Shown one piece after another: positions 43,946-55,329 of a stretch of 64,000 nt of DNA. Every line of letters starts with the position of its first letter. Within the stretch, counting starts at the first letter, position 1. Source of the stretch: Pegoplata infirma. Its lineage: Eukaryota > Arthropoda > Insecta > Diptera > Anthomyiidae. The notes below the pieces were generated by a model. The model saw nothing but the letters and a program-made list of their open reading frames with translations. It ran no database searches and was not told the origin of the DNA. Location: NCBI GenBank assembly GCA_963921195.1, contig OY992540.1, forward strand, positions 58,598,844 through 58,662,843, read 5' to 3'. The position numbers and the translations under genes are program-made.

Positions 43946-44938
43946 CATATATGATCATAAAATATGACATACATAGGATCATATACGCATATATTTTCAT
44001 AAATGTCACACATCCCGAGTAAAAAAAAGTTATATGACGCAATATTTAATTATATATGAACAGATATGCTTTTATGTACATCCATATTAATTTTTATCCG
44101 AAAATTGGCGTATCGAATATTATACGGTTATATCAAATTCTATTATTTTTGATAAAATAATATCAAATTTGATTAAGTTTGATCCCAAAAATGGGTCTAT
44201 CCAATTGTATTAAATCATATCATATCTGTTAAAATTAGGTAAATTTTTATATTATTAGATGAAATGTGGTAAAATTTTTTGGAATTTTAAACGTGAAATT
44301 AGAAATTATTTTATCAGATTGGATACATTATCAATTAGAAGTGTTTTTATTGCATTCTTCGGAATTTTTTCGGGACTTGGCAAATTATTAAATATTTGTC
44401 AATTTTTTTTTTTCTAAAATCATTTTTAAGGGATTTAAAAATTTCAAAAATGTTTGTGTCTTAGAAAATTTAAAAACATTTTTTCGGAACTTAAAAATTT
44501 GTTAAAATCATAAAATTTCTCCTAAAAACATTTTCAATGATTTTTTTTTTCCAAAAAAAAAAAAAAATTGCCAAACAAATTTTGTGTCCGGGACTTTCAT
44601 AAAATTTTTTAGAACTTGAAAATTTTTTAATTGTACGGGACTTAGAAAATTTTGAAAATTTTTTTCGGGATATAATTATAAATAAAATCATATATCTTTT
44701 TATCTGTCATATCTAAAAATTCCCGACCTTATATGTCATATCTAATTTCATATAGATCGGTATATAAATAGATAGGAATATGTATGTTATCATATTAAAA
44801 AATAAGGAAAAATACAATGCTATATATAAACTTATATGTCCATATCAAAGTTCATGCATAACCATATATAAATATAAATAATTATATAATAGCATATATG
44901 ATTATATCAGATCTTTTTTACTCGGGATCAGAGGTCCA
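43946..44938. repeat. AT-rich repeat bounded by inverted ATCCCGAGTAAAAAA
   Basis: ATCCCGAGTAAAAAAAAGTT at 44013 and TTTTTTACTCGGGAT at 44924-44938 are inverted. ATATATGATTATAT-type phrases line both flanks. Possibly a TIR element about 0.93 kb long; no target duplication seen. Confidence 0.5.
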
Positions 44939-45439
44939 AGTCGTGTAGCTCGGAGCCGGCTTAGCGCCGCCGCCGACTTTATTTTTGACTTCAAGCCGCC
45001 GCCGAGTGATGCGGCTTATTTCGGCTATCGGCTTAGCTGATATTTTTAGAAAAAAATATATTTTTTGTTACAAAATATATTAGAATTATGATTTTTTCAA
45101 TATTTTTGTTCACTTAATACCTGTTCAATTGATTATGACTGCATTTTAAAAGAAATCAGCCGTATTTTGAAAAGGCTTTGAAATCGTGGCTAATCAATTT
45201 AGTAGTTGAATCAAAAAAAAAAAAACATATAAAACATAAATATAAATATAGTAACATTACAAAACTAATTCATAAAATTTAAGAAATTGTGTCTTGTTAT
45301 TGTTTTTTTATCCTGTTTATAGTATTTTTGTTAATAAATAATTTTTTTAATTCATCGGCTTCAGCCGGCTTTAAGCCGCCGCCGACAATTTTGGCCTTAG
45401 CCGCCGCCGCCGACAATTTCACTACGAATTGGACCTCTG
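44939..45439. mobile_element. hAT-like MITE with GCCGCCGCCGAC repeats (501 bp, perfect 8-bp duplication)
   Basis: The ends CAGAGGTCCAAGTCGTGTAG and (inverted) CAGAGGTCCAATTCGTAGTG are flanked by CTCGGGAT (44931-44938, 45440-45447). GC-rich clusters of CCGGCTTAGCGCCGCCGCCG lie near both ends around an AT-rich middle, a sharp contrast with the window. It landed in the right end of the preceding repeat. Confidence 0.9.
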
Positions 45440-46167
45440 CTCGGGATGGCAAAAATACTTAATTTACAGATCCGAATATGTATGAAACAGATATGGGGAT
45501 ATATGCTCATATACAAAGAGATATGCTTTTATATAATTTTTTTACATTGGTCACCTATTTTTAATTTTCCAAATTTGCAACAATGTTAAACATTTCAATA
45601 AATGCTTGTGGGCCTCTTCTAGGTCATTACAATTTTAAATATATGGATTGTTAAGGTATGATGTATTTGAAAAATTTGCCTGAAACAAGGCAAGCATGCG
45701 TTAAATTACTAAACGTGTGCATTTAAACACAAACAGCTGCTGGTAATACGTACTGAGTGATATGATGACGATAAAGTAACAGAATATATGCTTAGTAGGG
45801 GTATAACTTTTATATTTAAATAAGGGCTTATTTAAGGAATGTGAGGTGAAAAGCTGAATAAAAGAGCTAGACTCCTTAAGTTTGGCACGAATATGTCGTA
45901 TGGTCATAGACTGAGAAAGTTTGGAAACGGTCAAGAGATCTTATACCACTGAGTCGAATGGTTTTCGACATTTTTAGAAACATTTTGAAAAAGATTTTTG
46001 AAAATATAATGAGTCATATTAATTTTTCTTTGAGCCTAAAAGTATGAGCTTATTTTGTATATAAAACATCGAAGCGTTTTTTTGGGTAGATCTAACAGAA
46101 CCATTTATTTATTTTTAGGCAAAAAGTTTACCTTGCACAATACGCAGAGAATATACATGATTGCTTC
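45440..46167. other. Mostly unassigned; short family C fragment
   Basis: 45855-45925 (TAAAAGAGCTAGACTCCTTA, AGTTTGGCACGAATATGTC) is family C. The rest is unremarkable AT-rich DNA. Confidence 0.5.
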
Positions 46168-46365
46168 AACCATAATAAAGGGGGGATATAGTATGATTGT
46201 TAACTCTATCATAATATGATGGTAGCAAACATATTATGATCTTCGCTAATCATAGTTTGATGAAAAATTGTTATTTTATAATTATTAAAGATCATAGTAT
46301 GATTGTCACAATCATATATTGGGTCAAATGCCCAATCATATTATGACCCCCCCTCTATTATGGTT
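46168..46365. mobile_element. Small TIR element (198 bp)
   Basis: The left end AACCATAATAAAGGGGGGAT and right end (inverted) AACCATAATAGAGGGGGGGT continue as ATA-TATGATTG. Repeated ATCATAGTATGATTG phrases fill the interior. No clear target duplication. Confidence 0.75.
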
Positions 46366-46884
46366 AATTTGGTGTGCTGCAACCATGTTTCAAACATGTC
46401 GTTTCTCTGTGTGAAAAACCTTAAAGGTACTCCCCTAATAAACATAGTTTGTTAAAGATATTCAATATAAGTACATATGCATACAGGAGTGTTATTCAAG
46501 TACATATTTGATATAAAATGCATTTTCCTTTACATAAAGAACTTCTTCAACAGCACAGAGCACTACGTTAAATAACTTAAACACTATTATAATAAGGAGG
46601 GTAGGTTTAATAATTTTATGCTAGAAAGGGCATAAATTCTATATATAAAATAATGATAAGCATGAGTGCACTTGCGCCTTAGTTTATTATCAATTGTTAA
46701 TTGGTTTCAATGAATATTAACGAAAAATGAACTGCAATACAACTCCTAAGTATGGATTTTTTTTTGATATTCTGGATCGTGTGGCAATAATGGCGTAAAA
46801 CGCTCTTTTAGATTTAGAACACCTACCTTGTGAGTAGATGGTATAAAAAGGGTGTTGTCAAACATAATATCGGTATATATTTTT
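46366..46884. other. Unassigned AT-rich region
   Basis: Nothing recognisable. Confidence 0.5.
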
Positions 46885-48617
46885 TATACCCTCCACTCTA
46901 GTGATAGAGGGTATATATAAGTTTGTCATTCCGTTTGTAACACATCGAAATATTGGTCTAGGACCCCTTTAAGTATATATATTCATGATCCTCGATCGAT
47001 TTTAAGTCGATCTAGCGATGTCCGTCCGTCCGTCTGTCTGTCCGTTGAAAACACGCTAACTTTTGAAACACATTAAAAAGGCTACTGAAGTTTGGCATAT
47101 ATGTTGGTCATTTACCGGGTCAGGTTGGTATTGCAATCCAGCCAAATCGGTCCAGTGGATCAAAAGTTATGAGCCAAAAAGTAAATTTCGGCAAGGGTTT
47201 TTCGCGAATTTACGAGATAAAAAACACGATAATTTTCGAAAGACAATAATGAGACTACTGAAACTTTTACGTATCTTTGTCGTTCCCCAGGTCTATTTGC
47301 TATTGAATTTCAGCTCAATCGGTCCAGTGGTTCAAAAGTTATAAGCAAAACCCTGACTTTCAGATTGGTTTCATCTTAAATGCCACGTATTAAACAAGTT
47401 TTAAATGCATTGGTGGTAACTTAACAATGCTTTTCAAACTTGTTTAGTTTTTAAGCAATACTTTTTAAACTTGTTTAGATTAAAAAGCATTGGTAGCTGA
47501 AAAATTGCACTCGAAAAAAAAAATTGTACACTCAAAAAAAATTTTACACTCAGAAAAAAATTTAATGTTTTTTACAAAAAATTACAATATTTTTAGTACA
47601 TCCCAGCAAAACTTTGGTAATGGGTATTGATTATATAACACATTACCAGGTAATGTATATAACTTATTTGTAGCATTATTTTATGATGTCTTACCAAACA
47701 TTTGTTCCACAACGTATTATTTTCAAGTGAAAAATAATGCATTACTAATAATTTGCCACGTAATGCATGATTATGGGAAAAAATGTATTTCGTATTTATT
47801 ATTTCTAAACATTAAATCATGGATGACTTATATTTGGTTACATTATGTATTATTTGAAAGTTTGAAATAATGCATTATTTATAATTGGATGAGACTCAAA
47901 GTAATGCATCCACATTATCACAAAGAATACCAGTAATGTATAAAATAAGTCATAAATTTATAACGAAGTATACGAGTAGGGTGTAAAATATATGATATTT
48001 TATAGGTTACGAGAAATGAAAGAATATAGCATACCAGAAGATAATATATAAGGTGTTACGAGTAGTGAAAAAGTAATTTTGTATTAAATTTACTCACGTG
48101 ATTGTTATTGAGTGTAAGTAGATAAAATATGCTCGGGAGTGTGTGTCGTTACAAATTTCCTGTCGTGAGCCCTCTAGTCTCTAATCTCTAGTTTAAACTT
48201 ATGCATTGTTTTATAAAATAATTATTTTTTTATGTTATTGCAATGCATTATGCATCCAATTATAAATAATGCATTATTTCAAACTTTCAAATAATACATA
48301 ATGTAACCAAATATAAGTCATCCATGATTTAATGTTTAGAAATAATAAATATGAAATACATTTTTTCCCATAATCATGCATTACGTGGCAAATTATTAGT
48401 AATGCATTATTTTTCACTTGAAAATAATACGTTGTGGAACAAATGTTTGGTAAGACATCATAAAATAATGCTACAAATAAGTTATATACATTACCTGGTA
48501 ATGTGTTATATAATCAATACCCATTACCAAAGTTTTGCTGGGGTACTATCCTTTAAAAAAATGCATTGTGGAGGGTATTTATAGATTCGCAAAGTCGAAT
48601 TTAACTTTCCTACTTGT
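46885..48617 (+). mobile_element. mini-me-like element, family A, copy 2, with a 940-bp insertion
   Basis: 46885-47601 matches 5261-5975 closely, including GTCCGTCCGTCTGTCTGTCC at 47024-47043. 48542-48617 resumes at CTATCCTTTAAAAAAATGC and ends GGAGGGTATTTATAGATTC and CTACTTG. About 180 bp of the element present in the copy at 5980-6160 is missing around the insertion. Confidence 0.8.
47602..48541. mobile_element. Long-TIR MITE (940 bp, ~290-bp inverted repeats)
   Basis: 47602-47891 and 48252-48541 are nearly perfect inverted repeats beginning CCCAGCAAAACTTTGGTAAT. AATGCATTA / TAATGCAT phrases recur in the arms. The 360-bp spacer includes a fragment of family L (48095-48172, TTTACTCACGTGATT). 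No target duplication is clear (GTAC lies on both sides but shifted). No coding. Confidence 0.85.
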
Positions 48618-48669
48618 TTTAATTTAAATTTATATTAAAAAATTTTTTGTTCTTTGAAAATATATAAAA

Positions 48670-49022
48670 AAAATTAAGAAAATTATAGTCGGTCAATATC
48701 GAGTCAACCGAAAAATTTCGTTGTCCCAGCCATATATAGTTTATAAAACTGAGAAATTCGGTTGGAAACTTTTTTTCTGAATGTATTTGTATAAGGGAAT
48801 TTAGTCCAGAAATAGTCCAATAACCCATTCCTTTAAAGTTTGGTATGGCAATTTGTGAATTTGAAATACATTTACCTGAAAAATTTCGAAAGAATAACCT
48901 TATAAACAGTTCTTAAGAGTCATTTGATCCAAATTTAAAGGGGACTTTTGTGTGGGAGCTAGAATATGGACCGATTTGTTTTAATTTCAATAGTCTTCGT
49001 GCTTGGGCCAAATGAAGCTTAA
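48670..49022 (-). mobile_element. mini-me-like element, family D, copy 8 (fragment)
   Basis: ATTATAGTCGGTCAATATCG at the left, then the stretch GAGTCATTTGATCC ... GGGCCAAATGAAGCTTAA. Several internal parts are deleted. Confidence 0.6.
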
Positions 49023-49039
49023 CACAAACGGACGGACAG

Positions 49040-49257
49040 GCTTACTCCGGTGAAAGCATCGACGGCCTCATTTGCACACGATCCAAGAGCTCCAAAATAG
49101 ACTTTCAAGCGCCTGCCTACATACAGGCGTTGTATTTCATTTTCGGTCGGATGTAGGTGGTATAAATAGTAACGAGATCAGATGAGGCTAAGTATTTCTT
49201 ACATCGGTTTAAAAAACCGAGACACTTGAATGCTTCTTTCGACAATTGAAAAATTTG
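49040..49257 (-). pseudogene. Fragment of non-LTR retrotransposon R family
   Basis: On the minus strand: AFKCLGF near 49240-49220, then KKYLASSDLVTIYTTYIRP near 49200-49135, then MKYNA. These are the same phrases as in R2 (about 33720-33810) and at 61930-62225. Only the post-catalytic part remains. Confidence 0.7.
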
Positions 49258-49655
49258 CTTATTCTATGGAAAAAATGTCTCAGAATCTGAGACTGTTCTA
49301 CACGAAAAATTTCTCAGAATCTAAGACTTTTTCTACAAGAAAAATTTATCAGAATATAGGACTATATGAAAATAGCTCAAAATCTAAGACTTGTTCTATA
49401 CGAAAAATGTCTCAGAATTTGATAATTTTTCTATATGAAAAATGTCTCATGATGTGAGATTTTTTTTATACGAAAAATGTCGCAGAATCTGAGACCTAAG
49501 ACTTTTCTATACGACAAATGTCTCAGAATCTAATTTATTTTTGTACGAAAAATGTCGCAGAAACTGATACTGTTTCTACACGAAAAAAGTCTCAGAATCA
49601 AAAACAAAAAATTAATCTGAGACTTATTTTACGAAAAATATCTCAAAAATAAATC
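49258..49655. repeat. ~35-bp minisatellite
   Basis: About ten units of the form TACACGAAAAATGTCTCAGA followed by ATCTGAGACTTTTTC, degenerate and with small deletions. Each unit contains TCTCAGAATCTGAGA, itself palindromic. It abuts the R fragment. Confidence 0.75.
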
Positions 49656-49785
49656 GAATATATTGTCATGAAAATCAAGTTCCATTTTTCGTGTAATCGA
49701 ATTTATTGGCCTTTCAAGCGCCGCAAGGTCAGGGCACTGGGCTCGTGCCCAATGTGCCCTCATGGCTAAAACGGTACACACAAAA

Positions 49786-49976
49786 TATTTTGCAAGTAAA
49801 TTCAACTGGAAAAACTTTTACAACAATCGTTTTTCCGTTTAAAAAACGGACTACTTATATTTTATTTGAAACAAGATATTCTTTCAGTTATTTTCAAACG
49901 TTAATAAATGACTAGACATTCCGTAAAAACAAATGATATTTCAGTTCTTTTAACTGTTTACAATTTTTTATTTTGT
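49786..49976. mobile_element. Possible small TIR element related to family E ends
   Basis: CACACAAAATATTTTGCAAG after TA at the left resembles the E terminus; (inverted) CACAAAATAAAAAATTGTAA lies at the right. No tRNA-like core. Confidence 0.4.
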
Positions 49977-50030
49977 GGAGTAAAAATTTTTTTTTTAAAT
50001 AACAAACTATAAAAATCGTACTTTTGTTAA

Positions 50031-50486
50031 GTTATACGAACTATTTCCAAAGTCCCGACGTTTTGGCAACAATTTTCACACAAAACACTTCTTTTATAAC
50101 GAACTCGGTTATAGCGAATCCTCGGTTAAAACGAACTACTTATTATGGTCCACAAAAACACAATCTGATGTATATTCCCTTTTTTATAACGAACTCCCAT
50201 AAATATTTTGAAATGTGCCGCAAATTTATTTACCAAACTCACAAAAAGATAGAAATTTTTGGTTAAATTTATAATTTTGATAAAATTTATTTATATTTTT
50301 AATGTTTTCTTCTCAATAAGTAGTTTACTTACAAAAAAAAACGTCAAATAAAATAAAATTTAAACTTTTTTTTTTTTTGGAAATAAAACTAGGTTGATAT
50401 AAAATATACCCCGCTTTTAGCAAACTTCGCTTATAACGAACCATTTTTACTGGTCTCTCGGAGTTCGTTATAACCGGGTTTGACTG
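50031..50486 (-). mobile_element. pogo-like MITE copy 4 (reverse, one end worn)
   Basis: It matches 35866-36335 in reverse from AAGTCCCGACGTTTTGGCAA to CAGTCAAACCCGGTTATAAC (inverted) at 50486, followed by TA. The other terminal ~40 bp is degraded. Confidence 0.8.
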
Positions 50487-50629
50487 TATTTTGTAGTTTA
50501 TTTTTTCAACAACTATATAAATCATTCAATATTTTAGTTTCCTTGAAAAACAAACGATAAAACATTTAAAACAACTTTAAGTAAACACTTTTTGAATAAC
50601 CGTAAATAGTGAACACTTTTCTGGGTGTA

Positions 50630-50752
50630 CTAACCGTGCCACACACAATCAAATGCCTTGAAAATATCCAGAGCAACCACCTTCAACTCCAACGTTCCGA
50701 AAGGAACTTCAACAGATTCCGGTGGAACGAGCAATTCAAATACAAACCTGTA
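50630..50752 (-). pseudogene. Reverse transcriptase fragment, R family
   Basis: Minus strand 50683-50636 reads VVALDIFKAFDCVWHG, the RT motif with the first catalytic aspartate, preceded by RNLLKFLSER. It is a ~120-bp island ending at family C sequence. Confidence 0.7.
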
Positions 50753-50990
50753 AGAAAATGGTGTTTTTTAGAGGCTGGTTTAGTTCATTCTCTTTTATTT
50801 TGGACTGTGTCTCCCCAGACGTCTGTGTCTCCACAGGCGAACATCGCTAGAATGTCTTAGAATCGATCACTGATCAAAAGTGTATATATGTTCTTTATAG
50901 GGTCTTCGAAAGATATTTCGATGTGTTACACACGGAATCACAAAATGCGAATACCCTTATATGTACTATGATTGGAGGGTACTTTCGTTT
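50753..50990 (-). mobile_element. mini-me-like element, family C, fragment
   Basis: TTTTTTAGAGGCTGGTTTAG, GAATGTCTTAGAATCGATCA and ACTATGATTGGAGGGTA match the reverse of family C. The GTCY array is degraded to CAGACGTCTGTGTCTCC. Confidence 0.65.
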
Positions 50991-51416
50991 TATATATTTC
51001 AGTGGTTGTTGAAAGGTTTTTTGTATTATATTTCCATATTTTAGCAAAGGGGTTTACTTTGTAATTTAGTAGCACAACAAATACTTAATTATGTTTATGA
51101 AATTTAATATTTTACAACTTTGTAGGTAAAATTTTGTTTGTATATAAAATTTTAGTTTACCGTAGGAGCATATGCAGACAAAAAAAGAACCATTTATATT
51201 TCTTCATCGTCCTTAAGAGACAATAAAAGTGTTTTTTTTTTTGTTGTTGTTGTTTTAGTTTCTTTTTTAATGAAATTACTTTCAAATCATTTGCCAACAT
51301 TTTAATTACTTTTGCAAATATTGTTGCATTCATGTAAATGTAAATACACATACATGCATACAAAACAAACTAAAAATATCCTTGTACCTTATGAATAAAT
51401 GCACAGAAAGGCACAC
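50991..51416. other. Unassigned AT-rich region
   Basis: Nothing recognisable; TTGTTGTTGTTG at 51241-51253. Confidence 0.5.
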
Positions 51417-51424
51417 AACCCTTC

Positions 51425-51624
51425 CAGTGAATCAAGCCGACCGGCTCAAAATCGGCTGCGCGGCGCCGCCGGCTAATTTTTAACCTTTTTTCGCGCCGCC
51501 GCCTTTCAAAAAACAGATTTTGCAACAAAAATAGAACAAAAAAGTTCAGCCGACAATGAGCCGCCGCTGAGCAAAATTGGTCGAGCCGCCGCCGCCGAAA
51601 ATTTTGGGTCGGCTTGATTGACTG
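51425..51624. mobile_element. hAT-like MITE, GC-rich (200 bp, perfect 8-bp duplication)
   Basis: The ends CAGTGAATCAAGCCGACC and (inverted) CAGTCAATCAAGCCGACC are flanked by AACCCTTC (51417-51424, 51625-51632). The GCGCCGCCG clusters resemble the 44939-45439 MITE, though the termini differ. Confidence 0.9.
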
Positions 51625-51632
51625 AACCCTTC

Positions 51633-52084
51633 TAGTATTTTTGTGTACAAACTTTTTAGCAAACATGCCTTTTTTTGTGTGTGTTCACATTTTATTTATT
51701 TTGTCAACTATGTAGTTAGATGTTTTTTTTTTTCTTTTATTTTTTGGTAAAATGCAAAATATATTTCATGTGAAAGTATTGCTTAAATAAAACAGAAGCG
51801 TAGGTTATTTGAAAAAAGAAAAAAGGGAGCAAATTTTGGAAAAGTCAAAGTTGAAAAGGAAAATCCAAGAAAACTCGAGATTCTTGGAAACTGTGGAGCT
51901 TCTTAAAAACTGTGGAGGTGAGGTGTATTGATATCCAAACAATTATTAATATTTCCAATTCAGATGTTATACGCGTATTCCGATCGTGATCGGAATTCTA
52001 CTCACATATTTTACAATTTACGTTTTACAATTTTTAGAACTCCTTCTTCATATCGAGGTCTATTACACAGGCCGGCAATATTTA
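51633..52084. other. Unassigned AT-rich region
   Basis: Nothing recognisable. Confidence 0.5.
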
Positions 52085-52649
52085 AGAAACGGAAAACCCC
52101 AACAACTAAAGTATACTTTCTTAAGGGGTTGAATTGCGCTGAATCCGAATCTGTACTTAGAATTTCTGTATCACATCAGGTTTTCGAGATATCATAGCTT
52201 AAAGTTAGAAAAAACCCTGTTTTTCGCATATTTCAGACGTTATTACTGCGCGGGTTCATCTTTATATATAAAACCTGATAAGTCATCTGAAAGTCCTACT
52301 AATTACATTTAAAATAAATGTACAACCATTGTAATATCTTGTTTCTTCTCTGAGATACCTTAATATGAAGTTTGAAAAATTCGGGCTTTCGGTTAGTTTT
52401 TGCTATCAATGCAAATTCGACAGATTTTTCGCTACATTTCGTCTTTATTTCACAGCAAAATTATAAAAGTCTTAAATTCCCAATTTAAAATAAAAAATTG
52501 TTTAGATATCATTTTTATTTCCTGAGATATCGTCCGTTGAATTTTATATCGTGTGTTTGATGAATACATACTACAACTCTCAGCCAAACAGTCACGAAAA
52601 GAGGACCGACTAATATCTCAGAGATGAAACAAGATATTACAAAGGTTAA

Positions 52650-53591
52650 TAGTGCGTTTACATTAGATTTCTAATCTAGTAATTTGCGATTTTAATCTAC
52701 TTTGCAATCTGTACCGTTTACATTGGCATTTTTTACATTTGAGAAGATTAAGATTGGCATTTATAACAACAAGTTGTAATAAATGTGTGTGACTGCGTCA
52801 AAAGACAGCGACGGTAATTAGTCGTCGTATGATTAACAAGGACAGTGACGGCGTTTACAAATAACAATGACGGCGGCATACACATACTTGGTGGCGTCAT
52901 CAAAACGGTAAGCTTTGTGTCGGTGTTTTTCAGTGTTGGAAAATGCAAATAATAGAAATACAGAGTTGTATCTAACTTTACCAGATTGCGTTTGCCGATT
53001 AGAGCCTAATAGTGCGTTTACATTGGATTTCTAATCTAGTAAATTGTGATTTTAATCTATTTTGCAATCTGTACCGTTTACATTGGCATTTTTTACATTT
53101 GAGAAGATTAAGATTGGCATTTATAACAACAAGTTGGTAATAAATGTGGGTGACTGCGTCAAAAGACAGCGACGGTAATTAGTCGTCGTATGATTAACAA
53201 GGACAGTGACGGCGTTTACAAATAACAATGACGGCGGCATAAACATACTTGGCGGCGTCATCAAAACGGCAGGCTTTGCGTCGGTGTTTTTCAGTGTTGG
53301 AAAATGCAAATAATAGAAATACAGGTTTGTATCTAACTTTACCAGATTGCGTTTGCCGATTAGAGTCTAAACTACTAGATTAAAAAAAATAAATTTGTAT
53401 GGGCAATCTAATATTTTGAAACTGGATTGGAGCCACAATCTACTTTAAGCTAGCTTAGAGGACCAGTGTTAATGCACTATAAACTACTAGATTGAAAAAA
53501 ATAAATTTGTATGGGCAATCTAATAGATTGAAACTGGATTGGAGCCACAATCTACTTTAAGCTAGCTTAGAGGACCAGTGTAAATGCACTA
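52650..53591. mobile_element. Harbinger-like MITE N, outer copy (TAA duplication)
   Basis: The ends TAGTGCGTTTACATTAG and (inverted) TAGTGCATTTACACTGG are flanked by TAA (52647-52649, 53592-53594). Its left part (52650-53009) and right part (53480-53591) are separated by another copy of the same element. Confidence 0.8.
53010..53479. mobile_element. Harbinger-like MITE N, inner copy (470 bp, TAA duplication)
   Basis: It begins TAGTGCGTTTACATTGGATT and ends TGTTAATGCACTA, flanked by TAA (53007-53009, 53480-53482). Its own sequence at 53368-53372 shows the uninterrupted target (CTAAAC), where the outer copy was entered. Confidence 0.85.
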
Positions 53592-53594
53592 TAA

Positions 53595-53949
53595 GCAATA
53601 ATTTTAAAGGTAATTTGTAGGACTTTCAGTTGACATATCAAGTTTATTAAGTAAAGGTGAATTCACGCAGTTATAACGTTTCGAATATGGCGAAAAATGG
53701 GTTTTTTTTAACTTAAAACTAAGGTATCTCGAAAACCTGATGTGATAGGAAAATTCTGAGATCAGATTCGGATTCAGAGCAACTCAAAGAAAAGTATACT
53801 CTGTTCTATGGGTTAAAAATTTGTTGGACTGTGTTACCAAAAGCAGTTTCTCGGTGGCATATATCACATGGACCCTTAGGCTAGGTTGTAAGTGACGTTT
53901 TACGTCATATAGACTCTGAGGTCCGTTGTGATACCACGCACTGTAATAG
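53595..53949. other. Right arm of element O and short spacer
   Basis: After the arm ends near 53800, about 150 bp (GGCATATATCACATGGACCC...) have no assignment, except that the downstream part may be the 3' tail of the retrotransposon that follows. Confidence 0.45.
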
Positions 53950-54760
53950 GTCCCCCTACTAGTCCTTGCCGTTAAACCAATTTGAGCTTCTTATGAAACT
54001 CCTAAGATATTGAATTTTTAAATCCAATAAATGAGAAAGATCGTGAAGCTCTCTAGATCCCAGTAAAGCAAGTCTCTGACCAGAATATGCTGGGCAATGA
54101 CAGAAGAAGTGTTCGATAGTTTCCAACTCCTGTGCATCCATGCAACTGCAGAAAAAGTCATTTGACGGCACATTTAACTGCTCCGCGTGCTTCCCTATAA
54201 GATAGTGTCCGGTAATTACAGCAACCAACTTCGAAATCTCTCCTCTTAGAAGCGATATCAACTTGTGTGCTTCTGATTAAGAGAAAATCTGTTGTGTTGT
54301 CTCACACGTCAATCCATTTGCCCATCTCTGATAAGTCTTCGCCGTAGATTTTGCTTAAAAGTTCCTAGAGGCATACCAACACATTCCAATTCTGATGGAA
54401 CATGAAAGGTAGTTCCCAGTCTTGCAAGTTCATCGGCTTTGCAATTCCCTGGAATGTCTCTGTGCCCTGGGTCCCACATAAGTCGTATGTCAAACTGTTT
54501 GGCCGTCTCATTTGAAGACGTGCAGCAGTTAAGGGCAGATCTTGTTTTCACAAACATTGACTCCAAAGACTTGACTGCGGCTTGACTGAATATATGTTGA
54601 CTGCAGTTTTAGACAATACATTGCAACTCAACCAGTCAGCCAACTCCCTCATTAATAGCATCTCTGCCAATGTAAGCACTGCAATGATCTGCCAATATTC
54701 TAGCCAGGCTCAACCCAAGCTCCTTAAAAAAAAAAACAGTGATCCTGTTATGTTATCTAT
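53950..54760 (-). pseudogene. RNase H-bearing non-LTR retrotransposon, 3' end of ORF2
   Basis: Minus strand. SQAAVKSLESMF (about 54590-54550) fits the third RNase H block but lacks its usual DS. WDPGHRDIPGNCKADELARL (about 54476-54415) is the last RNase H block with the catalytic His and Asp. Then, after a break near 54265, come ISKLVAVITGHYLIGKHAE (about 54245-54185), CSCMDAQELETIEHFFCHCP (about 54160-54100), a zinc-binding-like Cys/His cluster, and DLSHLLDLKIQYLRSF. This order is typical of the C-terminus of RNase H-encoding non-LTR elements (I, R1, LOA groups). RNase H removes the RNA template strand. Stops separate the parts. Confidence 0.75.
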
Positions 54761-55329
54761 AAGTGAAAGAGAGTAAATAAAAGAGGGGCACGGTAGACAA
54801 AGAAAGAGATATGATGGAATGCGCTCAAGACATTGCTTATAGCCAAACAGAACCAGTCGGAATCCTGAATAAACGAGTTTCTCTTTGTGTTATCCAAACT
54901 AGATAAATATGTCAAGTCCGTTTTCTATGCACTGAAATGTGTAGACTGTGCCCCGTAGCCGTTGCCACCACGTTACGCAGTCGGTTCTGGGAACTCGAGT
55001 GATCATGAGAGTATCCCGACGATTCACGTCATTAGTGACTTTAATTATGGAAGTATAGCTTAGTGATTTACTTGTGTTAAACGGGATATCAGGCGTCTGA
55101 TTGATTTCGCGATGGGAAAAATTGTTTCCTTTCTAACCAATTCACTCGGTGCCAAATTTTAATGTTTCGCCATCTCATTAAGAGTGTCCCGGCATTCATG
55201 GCCAATTTTAGATGTGGTGGTCATGTGGTCAGGCATTTTGTAATCGATAACAATACAAACTTTACAAAAATACAATGAAATAAAAAGTACCACAGCACTT
55301 TTTATAAAATAGTAGCTACCACTGTGCGG
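54761..55329. other. Unassigned region, possibly more retrotransposon debris
   Basis: Less AT-rich than the surroundings, as retrotransposon coding remnants here tend to be, but no motif can be read with confidence. Confidence 0.4.

Larger units (their letters stand above)
52085..53815. mobile_element. Long inverted-repeat element O, right arm interrupted by MITE N
   Basis: The left arm (about 52090-52375) and right arm (52600-52646 plus 53595-53800) are inverted copies: e.g. GTAATATCTTGTTTCTTCTC against GATGAAACAAGATATTAC, and GAATCCGAATCTG against CAGATTCGGATTC. The ~225-bp loop has no coding. The outer ends are not defined to the base. Confidence 0.7.

Noticed and set aside
43946..44938. 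Calling the ATCCCGAGTAAAAAA-bounded repeat a defined transposon
   Set aside because: The ends are inverted but no target duplication is visible and the right end is disrupted by the hAT MITE; annotated only as a repeat.
49258..49655. CRISPR-like array
   Set aside because: Units are contiguous and degenerate without unique spacers, and the DNA is eukaryotic.
52748..53309. Two nearly identical minus-strand frames
   Set aside because: They are the same piece of MITE N read twice; no transposase motif, and MITE N is too short to code for one.
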